DNA of 7,490 nucleotides from JANRLJ01 sp034437895 (GCA_034437895.1 DAOTTO010000543.1:1-7490); one strand, 5' to 3'. Counted from the stretch's first letter, positions 1 through 6,153 are shown. Numbers and translations: made by a program. The notes: generated from the sequence alone by a model not told the origin.

Positions 1-1012
1 AGCGGCGATATTCGTCCCCGCAATCGCCAATCGCGTTAAATAAATCGCGAGATTGTTCCGTGATCGCATGGATACGCGCTAAATCATCAGAATCCAACGC
101 AAAGCCGAAGACTCGTGCATTATCCGCCCGATGTTCGCTCAAGCCGAGCCGCACACCGACAATCACACCTGCCACAGCCGGCTTATCGAGGATATAGCGC
201 GTAGCGACGTTGGCGATGCTCACGTCATGTTTGTCGGCGATCTGCTTAAGCACACTCAATAAGGCCTGAAACAGCTTCCAGCCGCCCCACGCATCAATCA
301 TCTGCTTATATTTCCGCAAGCTGGCAGTATTCAACGTGGCGGATCCCGGCTCTGGCTGGCCTAGATATTTCTCCGAGATCAACCCGCCGCAATACGTACC
401 ATACGTCAGCAACCAGACGTTGTGCTGCTGGCAGTAGGGGATCATCGCCACTTCTGCTCTGCGATCAATCATCGAAAACTGCACCTGATTCGACACAATG
501 CGGATTCCCGCGTCGGTGATGCGGCGCAAATGCTCCGTATCAAAATTCGTCAGCGCCAAATGCCGGACGACACCCGCCTCGCGCAGATCCGCCATGTGCT
601 TTAGCGCATCCAAATAGGCTGGATTGCTGTATTCCCACCAGTGAAATTGCAGCAAGTCGAGCGTCTGCACATCCATCCGCCGCCGCGAGACATCCAACGC
701 ATCCGCGACAACGGCCTTCGTCATCGCAACCGGACGCGGCACCCATTTGGTGAAGGCTTGCGTTTTCGCCAGCGTGATCTCATCGCCGCGACTTTGTAAA
801 CGCCGCCGGAACGCGCCGATAAAGTCCTCGGCTGGACCATAATGGTCAGCTAAATCCCAGGTGATAAAGCCGTCATCGTGATAGCGCATCATCTCCGCGA
901 TGGCGTTGTCGGCATCAATCCGCCCATGACCGCCGCCCACCTGCCATAAGCCGTTGAGCAGACGGCAGATTCGCATGTCGTCAGTGAATTGGAGGGTTTC
1001 TAAAGCCGCCAT
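1..1012 (-). CDS. Aldo/keto reductase, C-terminal end cut by window
   Basis: NADPH-dependent aldo/keto reductase-type oxidoreductase of the cytoplasm; substrate unknown. I translated it directly: 337 residues are open from the ATG at 1012 to the window edge with no stop. Family members are usually about 300-350 residues, so little is missing. The catalytic tetrad is visible: Asp53 and Tyr58 in WDLADHYG, Lys83 in LAKTQ, and His124 in LQFHWW. The (beta/alpha)8 pattern continues through LALTNF (152-157) and the cofactor-binding end IVGVRLGLSEHRADN (284-298). The start ATG overlaps the stop of the upstream Smr gene (TGATG, sharing base 1012), so translation is probably coupled and the two genes share a transcript. 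Visible oddities: the usual DTA motif around the catalytic Asp reads DLAD, and the region after His124 is Trp-rich (HWWEYSNP). Family is certain; physiological role is not deducible here. Confidence 0.93.
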   Translation of the reverse strand, partial: MAALETLQFTDDMRICRLLNGLWQVGGGHGRIDADNAIAEMMRYHDDGFITWDLADHYGPAEDFIGAFRRRLQSRGDEITLAKTQAFTKWVPRPVAMTKAVVADALDVSRRRMDVQTLDLLQFHWWEYSNPAYLDALKHMADLREAGVVRHLALTNFDTEHLRRITDAGIRIVSNQVQFSMIDRRAEVAMIPYCQQHNVWLLTYGTYCGGLISEKYLGQPEPGSATLNTASLRKYKQMIDAWGGWKLFQALLSVLKQIADKHDVSIANVATRYILDKPAVAGVIVGVRLGLSEHRADNARVFGFALDSDDLARIHAITEQSRDLFNAIGDCGDEYRR

Positions 1013-1269
1013 CACTTAAACCTGAAGTGGACGAAAATCCGCCCGAAGTTCTTGTCATCTTTTTCCAGCCGATGATACAGCGCCTTAATGTGCGATTGGT
1101 TGAGGAAGCGGATCACTTTTTTCTTAAGCTGTCCGCTGCCTTTGCCGGGGATAATCTCTACCAGTTCAATTTTACGCTCAATTGCTTCGTCGATAATGCG
1201 CTGCAATTCCGTGTCAATCTCATGACCCTTGTTATAGATATCGTGCAAATCCAGCTTTAATTTCGCCAT
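1012..1269 (-). CDS. Small stand-alone Smr-domain protein
   Basis: An 85-residue protein that is essentially one Smr (small MutS-related) domain. It shows the N-terminal LDLH motif at 6-9, a helix-rich middle, the PGKGSGQLKK loop at 41-50 (family motif HGKGxGxLr, here with Pro for the first His), and a C-terminal FGRIFVHFRF strand. Smr domains are known as nucleic-acid binding or nicking modules in MutS2 and in free-standing proteins. Whether this one cuts DNA or RNA cannot be told. The Asp and His of LDLH, often implicated in nuclease activity, are present. The ATG at 1269 is the only sensible start. The nearest purine-rich site, AAGGTG at 1292-1287, is about 17 nt away, so initiation may be weak or leaderless-like. 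Its stop overlaps the aldo/keto reductase start. Similar short proteins with the PGKGSGQLKK loop are, from memory, common in Actinobacteria and Chloroflexota. Confidence 0.9.
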   Translation of the reverse strand: MAKLKLDLHDIYNKGHEIDTELQRIIDEAIERKIELVEIIPGKGSGQLKKKVIRFLNQSHIKALYHRLEKDDKNFGRIFVHFRFK

Positions 1270-1289
1270 AATTGGATACCAAGTTCACC

Positions 1290-1301
1290 TTGTTTAAACA
1301 A
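1290..1301. repeat. 12-bp perfect palindrome in the Smr leader
   Basis: TTGTTTAAACAA is a perfect palindrome lying between the predicted transcription start and the Smr start codon. It could be a regulator site. The AT-rich composition makes a chance occurrence quite possible, and no second copy was seen in the window. Confidence 0.25.
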
Positions 1302-1324
1302 CAGAAATCCAACCCTACAGCGCT

Positions 1325-1351
1325 ATTATAGCCTTATTCCGTGTAGGTCAA
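1325..1351 (-). promoter_or_regulatory. Promoter for the Smr/aldo-keto reductase pair
   Basis: Minus-strand TTGACC (1351-1346) and a perfect TATAAT (1330-1325) are separated by 15 bp, shorter than the ideal 17. The -35 box begins one base after the stop codon of permease 2. The -10 box is embedded in the perfect 11-bp palindrome GCTATTATAGC (1322-1332), which could be an operator or chance. A start of transcription near 1318 would leave a leader of about 48 nt. Confidence 0.55.
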
Positions 1352-2839
1352 TCACGATACAGCGAGATTTTCTTGGCGGAAGTCGCGCACCTGCTTTTCG
1401 CCGCGTTCCGTCAGCGCGATCTGGTCTTCCTGCACTCGCACCAGATTCAATGCTCGCAGCCGCGCAATCGCCCATTGCATCCGGGCAGGCGACCATCTGA
1501 AATGCTGATGCAGTGTCTCGACGGCGAGTTCGGTCTGGGCGACGGCGCTGCCCTGATGATTATAGATATGCCCCAACAACACTTGTGCGGCGAACTGCTG
1601 CTGCTGACGGCGGCGGCGAATCACGCTGCTGACCAAGCCCTGACGCGGTGAAAGCACCCACGCCAGCACGAAAAACACAAACGCCATAATCACCATCGAG
1701 GCCGAAATAGACACATTCCATTCAGTGTAGCCGCCCAAACCCACGACTTTATCCAGCCACGTTAGCACATCGCTTATATCCACGAGGCCGAGGAAGTTCC
1801 CCCGCGCCAGATCGTAGCCCGTAAACGCCGCTAATGCCCCGAAAATAGGGCTGAGGATGAGCATCAACGACAGCCGATTCGTCAGCAGATACGCTGTCGC
1901 GGGTGGGATGATGAAAAACGCGATCACCAAAATCGCGCCGACAGCATCAAACGCGCCCACCGCCGTCACGCTCACGAGGATCATCAGGCCGTAATGTAAA
2001 TAGGCCGGACGGAAGCCGAGCGCTTTCGCCAGCGCCGAGTCGAAGGTCGAGAGTTTGAGTTCTTTATAGAACACCGTCACGAACAGTAAATTGAGAATCG
2101 TAATTAGCCCCATCACCGTCAGCGACTTAGGCCAGAACACCAGCGCCGGTGCTTCGTCGATCAGCCGATTTTGCCACGCTTCGCCTGCCGTATAAGTGCC
2201 GCAGTTGGAACAAGTCTCTTCAAAAACGGCTTGCGGACTGCGCGGGTTAATGCCGCCCGTCGTGCAGTTGGTACACGTCCGCCCGACTTCAGCGCGGGGA
2301 TCATCCGGCGTGATGATGACTTCATCGCAGTTGCCAGAACAATGGCTGTTGGTATTCGCCCACGCCAGCCCGATCTCGCCCACGATGACCGAATCCGCGT
2401 CCAGATGGACGTTATCAATAAAGCGCGAGATCAAAATCACCGAAATCGCAAACAGCAGCGGGAAGGCTAAACCCAGCGCCGCGTCCTGTTTGACGAGTCC
2501 AGACCGGAAGATCAATTCCGTCAGCACCACCGTCGCCACACCTGCCGCCGCCGCGCCGATAATCAGCCAGGGCGAGGATAAATCCGGCTCCATGCCGAAC
2601 ACCCCGACCATCACCATAAAGGCCACGACAATGCCAAGCAGAATCGTATGGCTGATGGCATCGCTCGTCAGCGACATCTTCCGCAGCAGCAAAAACGTGC
2701 CGAGAAGTGCGCCGGAAATCGCTACAAGGCCGCCGACCAACATAGCAACCGTGCGCGGATCGCCAAGAAAGGTATTGATCGACTCCGCCGAGATAAAATT
2801 CAGCAGCACATTAATCACGAGTTGTTCAATTGCGCCCAT
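1352..2839 (-). CDS. Metal ABC transporter permease 2 (ABC-3 family) with Cys-rich loop and winged-helix tail
   Basis: Membrane subunit of the Mn/Zn/Fe importer (TroD/MntB/ZnuB relatives), 495 residues against roughly 280-300 for a plain ABC-3 permease. Residues 27-405 form the hydrophobic core, with family landmarks LLRKMSLTSDAISHTILLG (51-69), HLDADSVIVGEI (145-156), FYKELKLSTFD (257-267) and FIIPPATAYLL (309-319). Two additions explain the length. First, residues about 160-225 form a hydrophilic insert with six cysteines (167, 171, 189, 192, 210, 213) in the loop after HLDADS. Second, from Arg408 there is a basic stretch, a Gln run and a winged-helix-like domain (about 415-490) resembling the DtxR/MntR DNA-binding half, without the usual dimerisation part. 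The start ATG is 1 bp after the permease 1 stop, with GGGAG 9 nt upstream, so it is the third gene of the operon. No clear terminator follows. Confidence 0.92.
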   Translation of the reverse strand: MGAIEQLVINVLLNFISAESINTFLGDPRTVAMLVGGLVAISGALLGTFLLLRKMSLTSDAISHTILLGIVVAFMVMVGVFGMEPDLSSPWLIIGAAAAGVATVVLTELIFRSGLVKQDAALGLAFPLLFAISVILISRFIDNVHLDADSVIVGEIGLAWANTNSHCSGNCDEVIITPDDPRAEVGRTCTNCTTGGINPRSPQAVFEETCSNCGTYTAGEAWQNRLIDEAPALVFWPKSLTVMGLITILNLLFVTVFYKELKLSTFDSALAKALGFRPAYLHYGLMILVSVTAVGAFDAVGAILVIAFFIIPPATAYLLTNRLSLMLILSPIFGALAAFTGYDLARGNFLGLVDISDVLTWLDKVVGLGGYTEWNVSISASMVIMAFVFFVLAWVLSPRQGLVSSVIRRRRQQQQFAAQVLLGHIYNHQGSAVAQTELAVETLHQHFRWSPARMQWAIARLRALNLVRVQEDQIALTERGEKQVRDFRQENLAVS

Positions 2840-2840
2840 T

Positions 2841-4094
2841 TTATTTCGCTCCCGCCAGAATCGTTTCCGGCTTTAGAGGACTATTTTGTACATTATTCTG
2901 GGCTACATTAGACTCATGCGTCCCAGCGGTTGCGTTGATGATCCCTGCTTCCGTCAGCACCCAATTGTCACCGTGTTTGACGATCATTTTTTCCCGTTCC
3001 AAGCGCTGAAGCCCGGTACGTGCCGTGCTGCCGCGCAAGCCAACGAGCAGCACGTCCGGCGTGGGGAAATAGACATCCCCATGCCCAAGCGCGTGACGAT
3101 ACAGGTCTTCCAGAATATTTTGCGCGGCGAATTTTTGCCGATCCTGCCGCTGCCGCCACAATGTCCAGACTAAACCACGTTCTGGCGCAAGGCAGATCGA
3201 GACAATGACGATCAGCGACGCGACCACGATAATCAGCGGCCCCGTCGGCAAACCGACCTCAACCGCGCTGATGATCGCGCCTGTCGCGCCTGCAAATGCG
3301 CCAAAAGTCGCGGAAAGCGCCGCCATCTGGCCTAAGCGATGCGTCCACTGTCGCGCCGCCACCGCCGGGGCGATCAACATCCCGACCATCAAAATCACAC
3401 CTGCCAGTTGCAGCCCTAACACAATCGCTACAACGATTAGGGTAGAGAGCAGCGTGTCCAGCGCTCGCGCCGGGAAGCCATTCGCGCCTGCGAATTCCGG
3501 GTCAAATGTGATGAGTTTGAATTCCTTCCAAAACAGCGCGAGGACGAAAATCGTCATCAGTCCGACGACACTCACCAACTGCACATCGCTTTGCACAATC
3601 GCCGCCGCCTGACCGAGGATGAACTTATCCAATCCGGCTTGGCTGGCATCCGGGCGACCCTGAATATACGACAGCAGTGCGACACCCATTGCAAACCACG
3701 CCGCCAGCGTAATGCCCATCGCGGTATCCTGTTTAATGCGCGTGGTGCGCGTCACGCTAGTGATAAAACGGATGCCGAGCCAGCTTGCCAGTCCCGCGCC
3801 GATCAATAACACGCCGAGTTCGCGTCCCGCGATTAAAAATGCGACGGCAACCCCCGGCAGTGCGGCATGAGACAGCGCATCGCCCATCAAACTTTGCTGG
3901 CGCAGTACAGCGAAACAGCCCAATACGCCGCTGACGATCCCCAACACTGCGCCGCCTAACGCCACTGTTCGCAGCGTATAGTCGTAATTTACGCCAAAGG
4001 CCGCCGCGCTAAACGGTACGAACAGCGCAAACAGCCCAATCACGCCGGCGATGAGCAGCCATACCCGCCGATCTTCTCGTAAAAGTTCAGACAT
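2841..4094 (-). CDS. Metal ABC transporter permease 1 (ABC-3 family) with winged-helix tail
   Basis: Second membrane subunit of the metal importer, 417 residues. The core (about 10-305) shows the ABC-3 landmarks: LRQQSLMGDALSHAALPGVA (64-83), TRIKQDTAMGI (118-128), FWKEFKLITFD (188-198, the cytoplasmic segment expected to contact the ATPase) and GMLIAPAVAARQW (238-250). Unlike permease 2, the outer loop (GRPDASQAGLDKFILG, 146-161) is short and has no cysteines. After CLAPERGLVW (301-310) comes a charged linker and a winged-helix-like segment (about 320-388): a helix with NILEDLYRH, a helix-turn-helix containing RGSTARTGLQRLEREKMI, and the wing VLTEAGI. This resembles the N-terminal DNA-binding domain of DtxR/MntR. 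A polar tail of about 30 residues follows. The start ATG lies 3 bp after the ATPase stop, with GGGAG 8 nt upstream. Metal specificity cannot be read from the permease. Confidence 0.93.
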   Translation of the reverse strand: MSELLREDRRVWLLIAGVIGLFALFVPFSAAAFGVNYDYTLRTVALGGAVLGIVSGVLGCFAVLRQQSLMGDALSHAALPGVAVAFLIAGRELGVLLIGAGLASWLGIRFITSVTRTTRIKQDTAMGITLAAWFAMGVALLSYIQGRPDASQAGLDKFILGQAAAIVQSDVQLVSVVGLMTIFVLALFWKEFKLITFDPEFAGANGFPARALDTLLSTLIVVAIVLGLQLAGVILMVGMLIAPAVAARQWTHRLGQMAALSATFGAFAGATGAIISAVEVGLPTGPLIIVVASLIVIVSICLAPERGLVWTLWRQRQDRQKFAAQNILEDLYRHALGHGDVYFPTPDVLLVGLRGSTARTGLQRLEREKMIVKHGDNWVLTEAGIINATAGTHESNVAQNNVQNSPLKPETILAGAK

Positions 4095-4097
4095 GGC

Positions 4098-4880
4098 TTA
4101 GTCTCCCACCGCTAAAAGCAGGTCGCCGCCGATATTGGAGACACGCCCACCGTAGGTCTTTTTTAGATTGTCGTCGGTGAAAATGGTGCTGGTGGGGCCG
4201 CTAGCAATCACTTCGACATTAATGAGCGTCACGTAATCGAAGTAATCCGGCACGGTCTGCAAATCATGATGAACGACGATCACCGTCTTGTTACGGGCGC
4301 GGAGTTCTTGCAGCAGCACGACAATCGCCCGTTCTGTCACGGCATCCACCGCCGCGAAGGGTTCATCCATAAAATAGAGCTGCGCCTCCTGCACCAGCGC
4401 CCGTGCCAGAAATGTGCGCTGCTGCTGTCCGCCGGAAAGCTGGCTGATCTGCCGCTGCGCGAAATCCGCCATGCCAACCTGATCGAGCGCTTGAATGGCG
4501 GTCTCACGTTCCTTTTTGCCGGGGCGCTTAAACCATCCAAGACTGCCGTATAAGCCCATTGTCACCACATCCAAAACGGATGTCGGAAAATCCCAATCGA
4601 CACTGCCACGCTGCGGGACATATCCAACGAGATCACGCGCCTGAGCGTAGGACTTGCCATAAAAGCGCACATCACCCGCCGCACGCGGGATCAAGTTGAG
4701 CGCCGCTTTAATAAGGGTGCTTTTGCCTGCGCCATTCGGGCCTACGATTGCCATCAATACGCCTTCCGGCACTTGTAAATCCACGTCCCACAATGCCGGC
4801 TTACTGTTGTAGGCGACGGTTAAATCTTCAATTTCCAGCGCTAACGGTGCGCTATGTTGTTCATGGGCTGCTGTTTCCAT
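4098..4880 (-). CDS. Metal ABC transporter ATPase
   Basis: Cytoplasmic ATP-hydrolysing subunit of the Mn/Zn/Fe importer (TroB/MntA/ZnuC relatives), 260 residues from the ATG at 4880. Counting from that start: Walker A GPNGAGKST (47-55), Q-loop in YVPQRGSVDWDFP (87-99; the DW-FP form is typical of the Mn/Zn/Fe branch), signature LSGGQQQR (148-155), Walker B LYFMDEP (168-174) with catalytic Glu173, and H-loop His205 in VVHHDL. All residues needed for activity are present. An in-frame TTG at 4895 would add five residues. I prefer the ATG because GGAG (4893-4890) sits 9 nt before it, whereas the TTG codon overlaps that Shine-Dalgarno site and the proposed operator. It is the first gene of the transport operon, 91 bp downstream of the tetR-like gene on the same strand, so some readthrough from that gene is possible. 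Confidence 0.95.
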   Translation of the reverse strand: METAAHEQHSAPLALEIEDLTVAYNSKPALWDVDLQVPEGVLMAIVGPNGAGKSTLIKAALNLIPRAAGDVRFYGKSYAQARDLVGYVPQRGSVDWDFPTSVLDVVTMGLYGSLGWFKRPGKKERETAIQALDQVGMADFAQRQISQLSGGQQQRTFLARALVQEAQLYFMDEPFAAVDAVTERAIVVLLQELRARNKTVIVVHHDLQTVPDYFDYVTLINVEVIASGPTSTIFTDDNLKKTYGGRVSNIGGDLLLAVGD

Positions 4881-4893
4881 CACGCTAGTCTCC

Positions 4894-4921
4894 AAAATTT
4901 AGACTTACCAAAATATACTTT
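4894..4921. promoter_or_regulatory. Putative metal-regulator operator upstream of the ATPase gene
   Basis: This 28-bp AT-rich element aligns without gaps to 7234-7261 upstream of the binding-protein gene, with 22 of 28 positions identical. Shared blocks are AAAATTTAGA at one end and CAAAAT-N-TACT at the other. Part of it (TTAGACTTACC) loosely resembles a DtxR box (consensus half TTAGGTTAG). It lies between the promoter region and the Shine-Dalgarno site. It is inferred to bind a metal-dependent repressor of the DtxR/MntR type; no such soluble regulator is encoded in the window. Confidence 0.55.
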
Positions 4922-4944
4922 GAGTATAGATCAAAATATACTTT
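4909..4944. repeat. Two 13-bp direct repeats, 23 bp apart, in the transport promoter
   Basis: CAAAATATACTTT occurs exactly twice on the plus strand (4909-4921 and 4932-4944), a 23-bp period of about two helix turns. The right-hand part of the first copy also forms an inverted repeat with the spacer, TATACT-TTG-AGTATA (4914-4928). A third, one-mismatch-type copy of the core (AGTAAATTTTG against AGTATATTTTG, minus strand) lies at 7259-7249 in the binding-protein promoter. Tandem sites on one face of the helix suggest cooperative repressor binding. Confidence 0.55.
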
Positions 4945-4950
4945 CCGCAA
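4923..4950 (-). promoter_or_regulatory. Candidate promoter of the ATPase-permease operon
   Basis: The best pair I can see is TTGCGG (4950-4945) and TATACT (4928-4923) with a 16-bp spacer; the -35 is weak and the -10 matches 5 of 6. An alternative -10 is TATATT (4917-4912), which occupies the position equivalent to the -10 of the binding-protein promoter but lacks a good -35. Either way, the direct repeats overlap the promoter, as expected for repression. Confidence 0.4.
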
Positions 4951-4971
4951 GAGTCCAACCTTAGACTTGGC

Positions 4972-5577
4972 TTAATCCGTTTTTCGCAACGCACCCATTA
5001 GGTGCTCTAAAGCTGCTGCTGCTTCTTCAAGCGCTTGCTCTGGATGTTCGGAACGCGCAATCCACAACGCGGCTTCGTTCATCGCACCGGATAGCAAATG
5101 GACGAGGGCGTTCATCGGCTGTGGATGAATTAGCCCATGTGCTGTAAGTTCCATCAGGACGGAATGGAGCGTCTGCATTCCCTGTTCGGCATCAATTTGT
5201 CGCCATGCGTCCCAGCCTAAAACAGCAGGTGCATCTATCAACATAATCCGTTGTACTTGCGGGTTAAGGCTTGCCTTCAAGAATGCACGACATCCCGCCA
5301 CTAACTGCTCCCACAAGTCATCCGTTTCAGATGCCGACGCTTCGATCCATTGCGCCACATCTTTTTGAACATCCTCCAGCACCGCATGGAATAGCCCTTC
5401 TTTGCTGGCGAAATGATGATAGAGTGCGCCGCGTGTAACCCCGGCCCGATGCACAATCTCTTCGGTAGAGGCTTGGGCATAACCATATTGTGTAAAAATC
5501 TCGCGTCCAACCTCAATTAATTTTTGCGTAGTCGCCTCGCGTTGGGCAGCTTTCGTTGTTTTTTTCGCTGTCGTCAT
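4972..5577 (-). CDS. TetR-family transcriptional regulator
   Basis: A 201-residue ligand-responsive DNA-binding repressor from the ATG at 5577. Residues about 15-62 are the classic TetR N-terminal domain: a helix with LIEVGREIFTQYGY, then the helix-turn-helix TEEIVHRAGVTRGALYHHF (38-56) and SKEGLF. The rest is an all-helical ligand and dimerisation domain with RIMLIDAPAVLGWDAWRQID (110-129), a pattern I have seen in many TetR proteins of unknown ligand. An in-frame ATG at 5607 would add ten residues, but it has no Shine-Dalgarno site and sits in the operator palindrome. The 5577 start has GAGGGG about 11 nt upstream. The protein is divergent from the VOC gene across two matching operators, so it probably represses both itself and that gene. 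Whether it also affects the transport genes 91 bp downstream is unknown. Confidence 0.93.
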   Translation of the reverse strand: MTTAKKTTKAAQREATTQKLIEVGREIFTQYGYAQASTEEIVHRAGVTRGALYHHFASKEGLFHAVLEDVQKDVAQWIEASASETDDLWEQLVAGCRAFLKASLNPQVQRIMLIDAPAVLGWDAWRQIDAEQGMQTLHSVLMELTAHGLIHPQPMNALVHLLSGAMNEAALWIARSEHPEQALEEAAAALEHLMGALRKTD

Positions 5578-5600
5578 CGCTTGTATATCCCCTCGATATA

Positions 5601-5629
5601 TTGACATACATACAGATTGTATGTATTAT
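5601..5629 (+). promoter_or_regulatory. Promoter of the VOC-family gene
   Basis: A perfect TTGACA (5601-5606), a 17-bp spacer and TATTAT (5624-5629, 5 of 6) form a near-ideal housekeeping promoter. The first operator fills the spacer and the second covers the expected transcription start, a layout suited to tight repression by the divergent TetR protein. Confidence 0.75.
5606..5626. promoter_or_regulatory. TetR operator 1, perfect inverted repeat
   Basis: The arms ATACATACA (5606-5614) and TGTATGTAT (5618-5626) are perfect reverse complements around a 3-bp centre (GAT). The size and TACATACA-type half-site fit TetR/AcrR-family operators. It overlaps the core elements of both divergent promoters. 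Confidence 0.8.
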
Positions 5630-5653
5630 ACGCACATGCTGTATGTATCCGAA
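5625..5653 (-). promoter_or_regulatory. Promoter of the tetR-like gene
   Basis: A perfect TATAAT (5630-5625) with TTCGGA (5653-5648, weak) 17 bp away. The -10 almost completely overlaps the -10 of the opposing VOC promoter (5624-5629), so the two polymerases would compete, and one bound repressor would block both directions. Confidence 0.6.
5628..5648. promoter_or_regulatory. TetR operator 2, imperfect inverted repeat
   Basis: The right arm TGTATGTAT (5640-5648) is identical to that of operator 1. The left arm ATACGCACA (5628-5636) matches the ideal arm at 7 of 9 positions, again around a 3-bp centre (TGC). The centres of the two operators are 22 bp apart, about two helix turns, which would place two dimers on the same face of the DNA. 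Confidence 0.7.
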
Positions 5654-5681
5654 AAGAATAAATAAACGATAAGGAGTTCTC

Positions 5682-6110
5682 ATGCAACTGTCAAGTTTTT
5701 ACCCGGTAATCGGCACAACCCGCCTTACAGAAACGCGTGATTTTTATGTTAAGCACTTTGGCTTTGAAGTGACGTTTGATTCCGGCTGGTATGTCAGCCT
5801 CAAGCAGGCCGAGTCTAAATATGAACTCGCGTTGATTGACAGCAGCCATTCCACCGTGCCAGCGGCCTATCGTCATCCTTTAAGCGGTCTGCTGATTCTC
5901 AATTTTGAAGTTGAAGATGTCGATGCGGAATATGCGCGGCTGATTCAGGGTGAGGGACTTTCTCTACAACTTGATCTTCGCAGTGAAGAATTCGGTCAGC
6001 GGCATTTTATCACCACCGACCCCAACGGCGTTTTGATCGACGTGATTACGGTGATTCCGCCATCAGAAGCGTTTATCGCACAGTACAAAGATCAATTTTC
6101 GCCGACGTAA
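5682..6110 (+). CDS. VOC (glyoxalase/bleomycin-resistance fold) protein
   Basis: A 142-residue protein of the vicinal-oxygen-chelate superfamily, which includes glyoxalases, dioxygenases and antibiotic-sequestering proteins. Two beta-alpha-beta-beta-beta modules are visible: FYPVIGTTRLTETRDFYVKHFGFEVTF (6-32), and LILNFEVEDVDAEYARLIQGEGL (71-93) followed by HFITTDPNGVLIDVITV (108-124). The DPNG turn and the strand after it are hallmarks of the fold. At the usual C-terminal metal-ligand Glu position the protein has Asp/Val (LIDVIT), and I cannot identify a full His/Glu ligand set. A binding or sequestering role is therefore as likely as an enzymatic one. AAGGAG (5671-5676) lies 5 nt before the ATG. 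Its promoter is covered by the operators of the divergent TetR gene, suggesting induction by a toxic or signalling compound. It converges with the binding-protein gene. Confidence 0.88.
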   Translation: MQLSSFYPVIGTTRLTETRDFYVKHFGFEVTFDSGWYVSLKQAESKYELALIDSSHSTVPAAYRHPLSGLLILNFEVEDVDAEYARLIQGEGLSLQLDLRSEEFGQRHFITTDPNGVLIDVITVIPPSEAFIAQYKDQFSPT

Positions 6111-6124
6111 ATCTCATTTTGTCT

Positions 6125-6153
6125 GTAGGAGCGACTCGCCGAGTCGCCCCTAC
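6125..6153. repeat. 29-bp palindrome between convergent genes
   Basis: Arms 6125-6137 (GTAGGAGCGACTC) and 6141-6153 (GAGTCGCCCCTAC) pair at 12 of 13 positions around a GCC loop. It sits in the 52-bp gap between the convergent VOC and binding-protein genes, so it may act as a bidirectional transcription barrier. No T-run follows on either strand, so it is not a canonical intrinsic terminator. From memory, GTAGG-GCGAC palindromes of this kind are dispersed in many environmental bacterial genomes. Confidence 0.6.

Noticed and set aside
540..746. 68-residue minus-strand open frame
   Set aside because: Out-of-frame shadow of the aldo/keto reductase, whose catalytic residues are read in the other frame.
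1270..1351. Intrinsic terminator after the transport operon
   Set aside because: Only short AT-rich palindromes are present; no stable GC stem with a T-run on the minus strand, so readthrough into the Smr gene remains possible.
2196..2876. 226-residue plus-strand open frame opposite permease 2
   Set aside because: Antisense to a clear membrane protein, with Ser/Thr/Pro-rich composition typical of a reverse-frame shadow, no family motif and no good ribosome site.
4881..4895. TTG start five codons upstream for the ATPase
   Set aside because: The TTG codon overlaps the GGAG ribosome site and the proposed operator; the ATG at 4880 has correct spacing.
5578..5607. Upstream ATG start for the TetR protein
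   Set aside because: No ribosome site, and the codon is part of the operator palindrome; the ATG at 5577 has GAGGGG upstream.
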